Source of the DNA: Iningainema tapete BLCC-T55
GTDB taxonomy: Bacteria > Cyanobacteriota > Cyanobacteriia > Cyanobacteriales > Nostocaceae
NCBI RefSeq assembly: GCF_014698965.1
Contig: NZ_JACXAE010000034.1
Span: 15,784-79,783 of the forward strand
DNA: 64,000 nucleotides
Direction of reading: 5' to 3'
The position numbers and the translations under genes were made by a program. The notes beneath the pieces are model-generated. The model was not told the origin of the DNA and did not search any database. It saw only the letters and a program-made list of their open reading frames with translations. Every line of letters starts with the position of its first letter. Position 1 is the stretch's first letter. This document shows positions 35,311-42,982 of the stretch, in pieces.

Positions 35311-35376
35311 TTTTACTACTAATAGTAGTAAAACTAACGTTAGTTTCATGCTCTAGAGCAAAACTAACGTTAGTTT
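35311..35376. promoter_or_regulatory. cluster of four palindromes near parA (candidate parS/operator)
   Basis: In order: TTTTACTACT-aat-AGTAGTAAAA (35311-35333); AAACTAACGTTAGTTT (35331-35346), perfect; TGCTCTAGAGCA (35349-35360), perfect; and a second exact AAACTAACGTTAGTTT (35361-35376), 30 bp after the first. Two identical 16-bp palindromes around a third is typical of a dimeric protein's binding array. Lying 440 bp upstream of parA, it could be the ParB centromere, an operator, or part of the replication origin. Confidence 0.7.
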
Positions 35377-36030
35377 ATTCTACACTGATTGGTTGTCTAC
35401 CACTTGTATTAACCGAAAAAAGTTATGACTAATTCTTAGGGGTTAATTGTGTTACCTTGTTGTCAGAAGGCAGAAGTACGTTCGTGCAGCGACGACCTTC
35501 GCGATCTTCGACGACCTTCGCGCCGCGTCTCTGAAGGACAAGGAGAAGGAGAAGGCACGCAAGCAAGGGCAATTGGATGAATTACACTTGTAAAACAAAT
35601 TTCCTACTCGGAAAAATTTATTAAGCACAAGTGTAGATGCGTCCATAGCCTTAAAACAATCTTGAGAGATGCACTTATCATATCCAGTTCGGTAATATTA
35701 CGCATCTAATTGGAATTAGATAAAGAAGTAAACAATTTTCCCAATCTGTTGTAGCGGAATTTTTCAAGTTGTTGAACGCCAGTTCTGCAACGTCTCATAC
35801 ATCTAAAGCATTTTCATTTATAACACCAGCATTTTGGCAATATTTATAGCAAATGCACAGTCAGCTTAATGATTTTTAGGTAGGTGCATACAAGAGTGCG
35901 ATTGCCCTTTGGGCACTGCGCTCTGCGCAATCGCGTAACGCACCCTACGTCTCAAACCTCAACAACTACCCGATTTTCCGAGAGTTGTACGTGTTACAAC
36001 TCTTATCGATTGCGCATTGTAGCCTCTTTG
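35377..36030. other. non-coding region with a short tandem repeat
   Basis: CGACGACCTTCGCG occurs at 35490-35503 and again at 35509-35522, a 19-bp period. Further on, G/C-rich phrases (cctttgggcactgcgctctgcgcaatcgcg, near 35905-35935) are of the cyanobacterial dispersed type. I see no convincing gene; the short ORFs at 35452-35646 and 35884-36120 look random. Confidence 0.5.
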
Positions 36031-36340
36031 TCATCCCGCAATCTCACCATCAATATGTGGGGCAACCTCTTGTTCAAAGAACTCAGAGTCTATTGCTTTA
36101 ATTTTTCCTGCCATTTTTAGATGCCAACCAGCTTTTTTTGCAATGGCGATCGCCTGCTGCGATCCCTTGTCTGGCGCTAAGCGTCCTAAGAATGCCAAGT
36201 ATGGTGGTTCTTGATGTTGGGCAACAAAAGGATAATTTTATAAATCAATTCCGTGGTAGATTGTGCCTACGTAGTTCAGGTTTATTTGACGTTGCGCGTT
36301 ACTAATACTGACGTATGCTTGCTGCTTATGGTGGGATGAT
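36031..36340 (-). pseudogene. glycosyltransferase (GT4-like) fragment
   Basis: Reading the minus strand gives AYVSISNAQRQINLNYVG, TIYHGIDL, a stop, then PYLAFLGRLAPDKGSQQAI and AIAKKAGWHLKMAGKI, followed by a stop near 36031. VGTIYHGIDL and FLGRLAPDKG are standard pieces of the GT4 glycosyltransferase core. Both ends are missing and there is an internal TAA, so it is a broken remnant, perhaps brought by recombination with a chromosome or another plasmid. Confidence 0.75.
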
Positions 36341-36727
36341 TCCTAAGCGGGAAAACCTGAGTGCGATTAATCCGTCTCCCTCTGCATCCACGCCGAAGCA
36401 TCAAACGGTAAGACATCTTTTCTTTCACTCCTGCAATAGCTGTACCTTGCTTGGAGATGAACCCCATTAAAACCAGATGCGACATAAACTTCTAAAGTTA
36501 TCTCTTAAATCCGTTTCTATACCCGTAGGGTTAGAAACGGTAGTTCAAAAATTGAGTCGCCGCAACTAAATTTATTGTGTCAGATGATAAGCACCAATGC
36601 AGTTCTTCTACTTTTCTTTTAACCTGAAGGTTATCAAAATCTACCACCAAAGTTATGTTAATTTATGAGAACAACCGTAGATTGAGTTGTTCAATAGCAT
36701 ATGGGGTACAAGTGGGGGCTATGCGTA
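36341..36727. other. non-coding region
   Basis: I see no gene here. It has a tRNA-free, moderately AT-rich sequence with an aacccta-type palindrome (tacccgtagggtta, near 36520-36533). Confidence 0.4.
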
Positions 36728-36829
36728 CCCTAATCGCTTTTTTTTTAAATTAACCCCTATACAGGGTATATATAGGTTATTCTTAGGGTATATTTAATAT
36801 ATAAAGTTGTTATACCCCATTTGACCCCT
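36728..36829 (+). promoter_or_regulatory. AT-rich leader with repeated TATACCC/GGGTATA words before an actin-like gene
   Basis: Between a run of T and the ATG at 36830 the words ACCCCTATA, AGGGTATATATAGG, AGGGTATATTTA, TTATACCCC and ACCCCTATG alternate in both orientations. CCTATA (36765 area) and TATAGG form an inverted pair. The regular spacing looks like an operator for a dimeric repressor, probably the ribbon-helix-helix-like protein encoded just downstream of the actin-like gene. Confidence 0.55.
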
Positions 36830-37783
36830 ATGAAGAACATTCACGCGAATCAAAAAATTTTTTGTGCAGGTTTTGATAATGGCTATGGAAGCGTCAAACT
36901 GTTGGTCGATGGTTTTGATGTGGTGAGAATTCCCAGTTACATCTCACGAGAAGACATGGAGGATGTACCCGGTCGGGTGGTTTATAACGGCAACGCCTAC
37001 ACTATTGGTGAGTCGGCTTTCCGCACTGGATACTACTTTGAACGGAATACGGACAACAACATTAACAAAGTAAATAACGCCCTCATCACTTTATTGGGTG
37101 CGTTAGCTCACTTGCCATATCGTAAGGCTTGGCACTTAAAGCTCGTTGTTAGCTTGCATGACGTGGCTCTAACTGATGACTTGCTGAAAGTGCTTAATGG
37201 TGAATATCAACCTTTATTGGCTGGCAAGCTATCTGATATCAAAGTAGAAGTTCTCAAAGTCGTACCTGAAGGTATGGGTGCTCTGGTGGGTAGAAAACTC
37301 CCCAAAAAGTTAACTGTTGTAGATTTTGGGAATGGGACAACACTTTATTCTCGTTACAACCAAGGTAAAAGAGAAGTCCATACCCCCTACGCTGCAGGAG
37401 TGGAAGTTCTCATTGGTGAGATTGCCAAGAAGATGAAACCTCTCAACGGTGGTAAGCTTGGGGACTTATCGAAAATTCGCTTTTGTTTAGAAATGGGACA
37501 CACCAAATACAGCCGCGATATTGATATCAAAGATGTTTACAGTGTTTGCTTAAAGGAATGGTATGAAAGCTATTTGAAAAAACCAGTCAATCTCGCTCTT
37601 GATGCCAAACACCAAGGGGATGACATTTGGGCGATCGGTGGCGGTTGCTTGCTTCCTGGTTTTAAAAAACTGCTCGTGCAGAACGGGTTTGAAATTCTAG
37701 ACAACCCAGTAGAGGCCAATTCTTGTGGACTATTTCAAATGGCTAAAACCATTGTCAACTCTTCTTCTACCAACGAAGCTTAG
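36830..37783 (+). CDS. actin-like ATPase, ParM/Alp type (plasmid segregation)
   Basis: I start at ATG 36830 (MKNIHANQK), as the upstream TTG at 36821 adds three residues only. The 317-residue protein carries the ASKHA phosphate loops AGFDNGYGSVKLL (near residue 14), VVDFGNGTTLYS (near 175) and an adenosine motif AIGGGCLLPGF (near 275). This is the ParM/archaeal-actin plasmid type: such proteins form filaments that push plasmid copies apart. A small adaptor-like gene follows 28 bases later, the usual type II par arrangement. Confidence 0.85.
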   Translation: MKNIHANQKIFCAGFDNGYGSVKLLVDGFDVVRIPSYISREDMEDVPGRVVYNGNAYTIGESAFRTGYYFERNTDNNINKVNNALITLLGALAHLPYRKAWHLKLVVSLHDVALTDDLLKVLNGEYQPLLAGKLSDIKVEVLKVVPEGMGALVGRKLPKKLTVVDFGNGTTLYSRYNQGKREVHTPYAAGVEVLIGEIAKKMKPLNGGKLGDLSKIRFCLEMGHTKYSRDIDIKDVYSVCLKEWYESYLKKPVNLALDAKHQGDDIWAIGGGCLLPGFKKLLVQNGFEILDNPVEANSCGLFQMAKTIVNSSSTNEA

Positions 37784-37811
37784 CAATTACGAATTACGAA
37801 TTATATTTATT

Positions 37812-38114
37812 ATGGTTTCTCAGCAAGATAAAACTCCAGAAAAAGTCCGAATCAAAGACAGCTATCGCGATCGCATCAAAGCAGAATCGCAACGATTGGG
37901 TAAAAGTTACCTTGAGACGCTATACTTTATTGTTGATTGCTACTTTGCGTTTAAGCAGGGCGTGTTACCAATACAGTCTGCGGTAGTTAACACCCAGACA
38001 ACCCCCATAGAACAAAATCAGCCTACTGTAGATGAGTCAACTCATACCCCAATTGACCCCCAAGTTGAATCCGTTGATGATGAGGAAACTTTTACGCTTG
38101 ATTGGGAATTGTGA
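37812..38114 (+). CDS. small ribbon-helix-helix-like adaptor, 100 aa
   Basis: The ATG at 37812 is preferred over an upstream start inside the previous gene. KVRIKDSYRDRIKAESQRLGKSYLETLYFIVDCYF has a short strand followed by two helices, the pattern of small RHH proteins such as ParR or StbB-type adaptors. The rest is a Gln/Thr/Pro-rich acidic tail ending DDEETFTLDWEL. It is the natural centromere-binding and filament-docking partner of the actin-like protein upstream. Confidence 0.65.
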   Translation: MVSQQDKTPEKVRIKDSYRDRIKAESQRLGKSYLETLYFIVDCYFAFKQGVLPIQSAVVNTQTTPIEQNQPTVDESTHTPIDPQVESVDDEETFTLDWEL

Positions 38115-38276
38115 ATGACTATAGATTACCAAACTACTGAGCGCTGCACCGACTGTGACAAGTTCCGGCTCCGTGGTAGGAAGAATTGCGGCGTTGCACA
38201 TTTGCGGACTGGACATTTCATAGCTATATTATACAATTCATCCCACAATTATACAACGCCGAAATTTTTTGTCTAA
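38115..38276 (+). CDS. small Cys-rich protein, 53 aa
   Basis: ATG directly follows the stop of the previous gene, so it is probably translationally coupled. The product has CTDCDKF...NCGVAH, a C-x2-C plus C/H arrangement like the N-terminus of the Cys-rich protein 38490-39020. It ends in a Tyr/Asn-rich tail. Too short for most gene finders, but the cysteine pattern and coupling support it. Confidence 0.45.
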   Translation: MTIDYQTTERCTDCDKFRLRGRKNCGVAHLRTGHFIAILYNSSHNYTTPKFFV

Positions 38277-38489
38277 CTGCCAGACATCTGAGCAAGTATA
38301 GCCGTCGTCACATAGGTTAGGACATTATTGATTGCAAGTGATTTCATTCTGGAACATCTTCAACAAAAGGTGGGCTTGAATGCACATGCTCAACTTTCTG
38401 TCAATGCGTAAGTTCTAACGCTATCTAGTATCACCTCCAAACCCACTTGCTACGCACTATTTAACGATTAAATATAGGGAAATAGGAAC
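38277..38489. other. short intergenic region
   Basis: Nothing coding is seen. The stretch before it includes the repeated word TTATACAATT (38228-38256). Confidence 0.4.
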
Positions 38490-39020
38490 ATGAATTGCTC
38501 TACATGTAGTTTCTTTACAGTCAACCAAAATTTAAGTTGTACAGTTAACCCGACACACTGTAAAGGAGGATGGACTCAGGCGTGCAAGGAATACGAACAC
38601 GATTTTAGTAAAGAAATACGCTGCGGAAATTGTGCTACTTTTTCAATACGGCATTGTAGCCTTTTGCATCTATCAGTTGATGCAAGTGAAAAAGGATGCA
38701 TAAATTTCTTATCCAATAATGAAGTTGAGGAAGAATTAGCCCGTTGGGAGCAGTACCAACCACAAGTTATAGCTTCTTTTGAAGAAAGGGAGCTAATCTT
38801 TAAACTCATTAAAGAACTATTTTGGCAACAAGATAAACGCAACATAATGTTATATACATGCACTCTTAGTATGGAGGAATTGTACTATTGGGTAAGTAAC
38901 TATATTGACAAAGGTATCCTTGCGCATGAAGAAGATGGGCAGTTAAAAACCATCACATGGAAACAAAATGAAATCAATGAATACGACCTCGTATTCAAAA
39001 AGGAATATACCTTCTTCTAA
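38490..39020 (+). CDS. Cys-rich hypothetical protein, 176 aa
   Basis: Residues 1-75 hold about ten cysteines with CSTCSFF, CGNCATF and similar pairs, suggesting two tandem zinc-binding modules. Residues 85-176 are helical and charged (FEERELIFKLIKELFW), then a winged-helix-like end (LYYWVSNYIDKGILAHEEDGQL). I do not recognise the family. It starts after an AGGA site and is closed by a terminator at 39030. Confidence 0.55.
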   Translation: MNCSTCSFFTVNQNLSCTVNPTHCKGGWTQACKEYEHDFSKEIRCGNCATFSIRHCSLLHLSVDASEKGCINFLSNNEVEEELARWEQYQPQVIASFEERELIFKLIKELFWQQDKRNIMLYTCTLSMEELYYWVSNYIDKGILAHEEDGQLKTITWKQNEINEYDLVFKKEYTFF

Positions 39021-39029
39021 CAAATTCGT

Positions 39030-39060
39030 AACCAGCCTTTCAAGATGGCTGGTTGATTTT
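39030..39060 (+). terminator. terminator between convergent genes
   Basis: AACCAGCC (39030-39037) pairs with GGCTGGTT (39047-39054), followed by GATTTTT. It lies between the plus gene ending at 39020 and the minus gene ending at 39063, so it may serve both. Confidence 0.75.
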
Positions 39061-39062
39061 TC

Positions 39063-40307
39063 CTAGACATTATCATCTATAGTCAAAAAACCTTCAGGAG
39101 CTTGACGGGGAGTATAATCTGGAACGAATTTCCGAGACTTATGCAGCAATCTAACATTATCAGGCTGCGAAGGTCGAGCTTGTTCCTCCTGAATACGCAC
39201 ATAGCCAGTGATCTTATCAAGCTGAGTAATCATATGTTGGTGCAATGCGTAAACATCCGCCATTCGATTACCCATGCCAGAAGATATCTCATCGGGTATA
39301 AAAATATCAGCGTGCCAAGACACTTTAATCCCCTCTTTTTGGAAGTAAGCGTCTATCTCCGGGCGAATGTAATCGGCAGTCCCTCCGCAAAATACTAGTT
39401 CTTCAATATCTTCATCCATCTTTGAGCGCAGCCACCGAACAATAGCACGCCAATACTCATCTCTGGCAAGCAATAGTGCCTTCGACATCAGCTCGCCATC
39501 AAGTTTAATTTCCTCGCGTTTGCGCTTGCGCGAGAGTTTTTGCATCACCAGGGGGTCGCAACTAGCGCCAGCTTCGACCAATACCTCGACAATGTTGGGA
39601 TTATCAGAGCTTAGTCCCGATGCCTTGGAGACAAAATTATCTACCAACCAGGACATCCCAAAATTACTGGTTATTCCCGCACCACTTGAGCCACCTCGAA
39701 CAGTGAAAATACTTGCATTGCGATAACCAAGCATCACGTACATCTCAGCCAGCATATTCTCGCCAAACACTCTCTTGCGTTGGAAAAACACACCACTTCC
39801 TTCTGAAGCTATGTTACAATGCAGCGTTTTTACCCGCATCCTACCCGTTGGCGTATCGAAAGAGCGAAATGCATCCTTCAAGCGGGTTTGTAGTTGTTCT
39901 TTATCTTGCACTTCCCCAGGCGGCAGCAGGATACTCAAGTAAGCTGCAACATCGTTATCAAGGTTCAACTTCTGCTTTGCCAGCCAAATTGCACCGCACA
40001 CCTTAGGAACCGCTAGTTCGTACTTAAGCTCTCTTAGCTGCAATATACCCCCAAACCGACGACGTGCTAACTCTCCCAGCGCGTAGTATTCTCCGCCTAT
40101 TCCTACCCAAGCACGAGATTCGGGTAGCCCTTCTGCTTCAACAGTCTCAACCGAGGGCTTACTCACGTCTGCCACCTCTGAATCCACGAGCAAGACAAAA
40201 GGCTCCCCTTCTGGATACTCTTGAACAATAGCTTTTGTCTTGCTGCCACCCATATCGATCGTTAACGCAATTTTCTTTAAGTCTGCTTTCTCTTTAGTTT
40301 TTGCCAT
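39063..40307 (-). CDS. second actin-like ATPase, ParM/StbA type
   Basis: I start at ATG 40307 (MAKTKEKADLKKIALTID), since the upstream in-frame TTG gives a poorly supported leader. The 414-residue product has ALTIDMGGSKTKAIV (phosphate 1, residues 13-27), VRGGSSGAGITS (phosphate 2) and LVFCGGTADYIRP (adenosine). This belongs to the actin/hexokinase fold of segregation ATPases, but is not closely similar to the protein at 36830. The C-terminus is a Pro/Arg-rich tail. A role in segregation or plasmid positioning is likely; the pairing with the gene at 40836 is inferred. Confidence 0.8.
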   Translation of the reverse strand: MAKTKEKADLKKIALTIDMGGSKTKAIVQEYPEGEPFVLLVDSEVADVSKPSVETVEAEGLPESRAWVGIGGEYYALGELARRRFGGILQLRELKYELAVPKVCGAIWLAKQKLNLDNDVAAYLSILLPPGEVQDKEQLQTRLKDAFRSFDTPTGRMRVKTLHCNIASEGSGVFFQRKRVFGENMLAEMYVMLGYRNASIFTVRGGSSGAGITSNFGMSWLVDNFVSKASGLSSDNPNIVEVLVEAGASCDPLVMQKLSRKRKREEIKLDGELMSKALLLARDEYWRAIVRWLRSKMDEDIEELVFCGGTADYIRPEIDAYFQKEGIKVSWHADIFIPDEISSGMGNRMADVYALHQHMITQLDKITGYVRIQEEQARPSQPDNVRLLHKSRKFVPDYTPRQAPEGFLTIDDNV

Positions 40308-40439
40308 ATCTTTAGTTTTATTAATCTTTCCTATTGTTCCCAATTTAACCGAACCGAAATAAATACACCGTTATTAAACAGTTTCTTTACAGCAGCTAAC
40401 GCTGTTTTTACAGGAAACACATATGGAGAGAAAAATCCT

Positions 40440-40727
40440 ATGGCTATATTCTTCGACGGCGCAACCGACTCCCTCGTATCATCAGTACTCAATTCAATCG
40501 AGTGGCGTATCCGCTACAACTTGCTAGAAGGCAGGTGTCCCGACAGTCCTGCATTCCGGCAAGTCATACCCAATGCTGTAGACAGTCGGGGTGTTTGGTT
40601 GGAATCTGGTTGCTTCCAAATCGAGTCAGCCCCCATTACTGGCTCGCAAAAGACTACGATAAGCTGGCATTCTGATGAGGGCGAAATCCGGTTCCGAATC
40701 GTTGAAATATCCCCACCACAAGACTAA
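40440..40727 (+). CDS. hypothetical protein, 95 aa
   Basis: ATG-started plus-strand gene lying between two minus-strand genes. The start follows a gagag purine run. The product has Trp and Cys-containing strands (IEWRIRYNLLEGRCPDS; QKTTISWHSDEGEIRFRIVE), with no recognised family. It is closed by a terminator at 40745, so it is an independent unit. Confidence 0.5.
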   Translation: MAIFFDGATDSLVSSVLNSIEWRIRYNLLEGRCPDSPAFRQVIPNAVDSRGVWLESGCFQIESAPITGSQKTTISWHSDEGEIRFRIVEISPPQD

Positions 40728-40744
40728 ATCCACAATCTAAAGCA

Positions 40745-40777
40745 CAAACTCTACTTCAACGGTAGGGTTTGTTTTTT
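40745..40777 (+). terminator. terminator after the 95-aa gene
   Basis: CAAACTCTAC (40745-40754) pairs with GTAGGGTTTG (40762-40771), with a wobble, followed by TTTTTT. Confidence 0.85.
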
Positions 40778-40835
40778 ATTAAAGAGTGCGATCGCATTCC
40801 CTACCTCCAGAGCCAAAGCGCATCAAACCTCTTTC

Positions 40836-41354
40836 CTACAACCGAAATCCCGCATCCCCATTAATCATCCCTTCAGGTATCACATCTGAATCATCATCAA
40901 AAAAGCTATCGTCATCCAAATTTTGCTCTTGAGGCAATTCTTCCTTAAGGGAAACTTGCTTTGATTGTTCGTCCCTCTTCGCCTCAACACTCACCCCACC
41001 TTCACCAAAAGATGATGAAGCTGGATTTACAGCAGCAATACCCCCCGATACCACACCCTGTGGCTGTACTAACATTACTTGGGGAAATTCTCTCATCCCA
41101 AAATTATGCTTTAGCTTCAATATCTGTGCTTCTAACTGCGCGATCGCATCCACAACTGCCCGTTGCAGTTCAATTCCCCTCACCCCCGAATCATACAAAC
41201 AATATGGCAGGTAGTACGACATTATCGCCGCAATCGCCAAATCACTCCCCTCTTCTGTCTCCTTCAAATAATCAAGCACCTTCCCGGAGCGAAAACTTTT
41301 CTTCCTTATTAGTCTCAATACTACTGGTGAGTCAGTATCCTGCTGTTGATTCAT
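40836..41354 (-). CDS. hypothetical, possible RHH-like adaptor of the second actin system, 172 aa
   Basis: The N-terminal 60 residues (VVLRLIRKKSFRSGKVLDYL, then DLAIAAIMSYYLPYCLYD) have a strand followed by two helices and could be a ribbon-helix-helix-like domain. The remainder is Gln/Ser-rich and acidic (DDDSFFDDDSDVIPEG), resembling docking tails of actin adaptors. It reads in the same direction as the actin-like gene at 39063, with the plus-strand 95-aa gene inserted between them. Its upstream region carries repeats (41462-41638) that could be its binding sites. Confidence 0.5.
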   Translation of the reverse strand: MNQQQDTDSPVVLRLIRKKSFRSGKVLDYLKETEEGSDLAIAAIMSYYLPYCLYDSGVRGIELQRAVVDAIAQLEAQILKLKHNFGMREFPQVMLVQPQGVVSGGIAAVNPASSSFGEGGVSVEAKRDEQSKQVSLKEELPQEQNLDDDSFFDDDSDVIPEGMINGDAGFRL

Positions 41355-41461
41355 AAATTCTCCCAGACACTCAACTACGGTTCATAGCTCGATAAAGTCA
41401 AGTTTGCCTGTAGTAGGCTTGTAAGCAACACTACTTTAACCTACTGATACAAGTAAAGTAC

Positions 41462-41638
41462 ACCCAAGTTGTACTTAACTTACACGGAACTTAAACACAA
41501 CTGTCAAAAATTCCACCAACTTACAGTTAATTCTATGTTTTAATTTACTTCTCCCTCGGAAATCATGTTGGCTAGCAGTAAAGAGGGTGACACTACAGTT
41601 AAACTGTAGTAGTACTCAAGTTGCACCTAACTTATCAC
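41462..41638. repeat. direct repeats and a palindrome upstream of the adaptor-like gene
   Basis: The phrase acccaagttgtacttaactt (from 41462) recurs imperfectly as actcaagttgcacctaactt (from 41614). Between them ACTACAGTTAAACTGTAGT (41592-41610) is a 19-bp perfect palindrome. The arrangement resembles a small centromere or operator upstream of an actin-type partition operon transcribed leftward. Confidence 0.55.
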
Positions 41639-41816
41639 CTAACCAATAAGTGCATTCATCTCACTCCAAGCGCTACAACTACCTTGTGGTAAGCTTTTGC
41701 GCTTCTCACCGCCCCATCGACGCAATCGACTGCATCTAGTAGTATTTATCCTCATCGACAAGGTATGGCTTGTAGGGTCACTCACATCAATTCCTATTCT
41801 TAATAAGCACTAGCTA
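41639..41816. other. non-coding stretch
   Basis: No gene or strong structure is seen between the repeat block and the promoter at 41817. Confidence 0.4.
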
Positions 41817-41845
41817 TTGACAATAAATAAGTAGTTTATTATAAT
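41817..41845 (+). promoter_or_regulatory. consensus sigma-70 type promoter
   Basis: TTGACA (41817-41822), a 17-bp spacer and TATAAT (41840-41845) match the bacterial consensus at all 12 positions. Transcription would start near 41852 and run rightward, toward the mobilisation genes. The first 700 bases of that transcript carry no convincing ORF, so it may contain a long leader or a small regulatory RNA. Confidence 0.85.
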
Positions 41846-41870
41846 ACATTATGTACTATAAACAGAAGCG

Positions 41871-42270
41871 GTTAGTTGTCAGATAATGTGGGTTCGTTGA
41901 AAGGTGGCAGAATGGAAGGAGCTTTGCCAAGGCTTGCGCGATGCCGCGAAGCGGCCTGCCCGAAGGGCATCGCACACAATAAGTTTGTAGGCAATAACAT
42001 TCCACAAAACGTTAATTTACTCACCAAAACTAGGTGTAGAGAAAAACTACACTCGGCAACGCTCGCCCGCCGTGACAGTGGGAAACCCGTCCGAACTCGC
42101 GCTGGCTCCCCCATACCCTACACCCTTTTTAAAAAGGGAACTACAACAGCTACAGTTAGATTTGATTTAAAGTACAGAACAAGAGGAAAAAGCGATAGCC
42201 ACCGTCGATTTGTACCCGAAGGAGTGACAATACCTGCTAATTCAGTTAGATTCGACCTAATCAATTAATG
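41871..42270. repeat. dispersed-repeat-rich leader of the mobilisation region
   Basis: The sequence is dense in cyanobacterial dispersed repeat phrases (gatgccgcgaagcggcctgcccgaagggcatc; gtgacagtgggaaacccg). A 130-codon ORF (41876-42268) uses a TTG start and is mostly repeat-derived, so I do not call it. The twin words GTTAGATTTGATTTAAAG and GTTAGATTCGACCTAATC sit near 42146 and 42245. Confidence 0.5.
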
Positions 42271-42285
42271 AAGCTGTCCTCAATT

Positions 42286-42315
42286 TACGAAGTGTTCAAA
42301 TTTGAATACTTCGTA
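42286..42315. other. 30-bp palindrome, candidate oriT or operator
   Basis: TACGAAGTGTTCAAA (42286-42300) is followed at once by TTTGAATACTTCGTA (42301-42315), its reverse complement with one mismatch. The centre TTCAAATTTGAA is a perfect palindrome. It lies about 320 bp upstream of the MobC-like and relaxase genes, where origins of transfer are commonly found. No nic site can be assigned by eye. Confidence 0.5.
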
Positions 42316-42631
42316 CCCAAATCTAGAAGGTCACAAACTTTACACTTTTATCACCAAATCTTGATAATTCTCTCCTGACAAGAAAAGCTGATACTAGGTT
42401 ATATTAGGGGTTTAAAGATATATAAGTAGTTACAAGGATGCTGGTTAAAAGTATTAATCTTAATCAAAAAGAATTAACCATACTAGTGGGGCTGGATTCG
42501 ATTGAATGGGTAGTATTGCCATTGATGAGGGCATTTTCACCACAGGTGCAGTCTAACCCCCTGCAGAGTACTTCCTACCTCTAGTGCAGTACAAAGATAG
42601 CTGATTAGTTCCCAACTTACATGGACAACGT

Positions 42632-42982
42632 ATGGTAAACGATCTTATCAAGAGAACCAAATCAATAAAGGTATACCTTTTTGAGTTGGAAAAAGCCACC
42701 ATTGAGGAGAAAGCCGCCGCGACGGGACAAACAGCATCAGAGTACCTGCGCTCGTGTGGGTTGAGGCGGGTGCTAGTAGCCAAGCCATCCGCCGATTTGA
42801 TAACCGTGCGTGCGACGGCAGGAACCCTCAAAAGCGAACTGATGCTGCTAATGCACCTCGGTGTTGAGACAAACAACCAGCAAATTATCAACACTGTCGA
42901 GAATGCGATCGCGCTCGTAGATAAAACCATCGCTGCTGCGTTTAACCTAGACATTCCCTACCCCCTACCCCCTACTCCTTGA
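42632..42982 (+). CDS. mobC: MobC-like relaxosome accessory protein
   Basis: The 116-residue protein has the short-strand plus helix layout of MobC/NikA-type proteins: IKVYLFELEKATIEEKAAATGQ, then TASEYLRSCGLRRVL, close to the F-x-x-x-E...A...G-T-x-S-E-Y-L-R consensus. The C-terminal part is helical. Its stop overlaps the relaxase start (TTGA), so the two are translationally coupled. MobC proteins help open DNA at oriT for the relaxase. Confidence 0.8.
   Translation: MVNDLIKRTKSIKVYLFELEKATIEEKAAATGQTASEYLRSCGLRRVLVAKPSADLITVRATAGTLKSELMLLMHLGVETNNQQIINTVENAIALVDKTIAAAFNLDIPYPLPPTP

Noticed and set aside
41876-42268. 130-codon plus ORF in the mobilisation leader
   Set aside because: TTG start, no ribosome binding site, and most of it is dispersed-repeat sequence.
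42438-42584. 48-codon ORF between the oriT-like palindrome and mobC
   Set aside because: The ribosome binding site touches the ATG, and no domain is visible.
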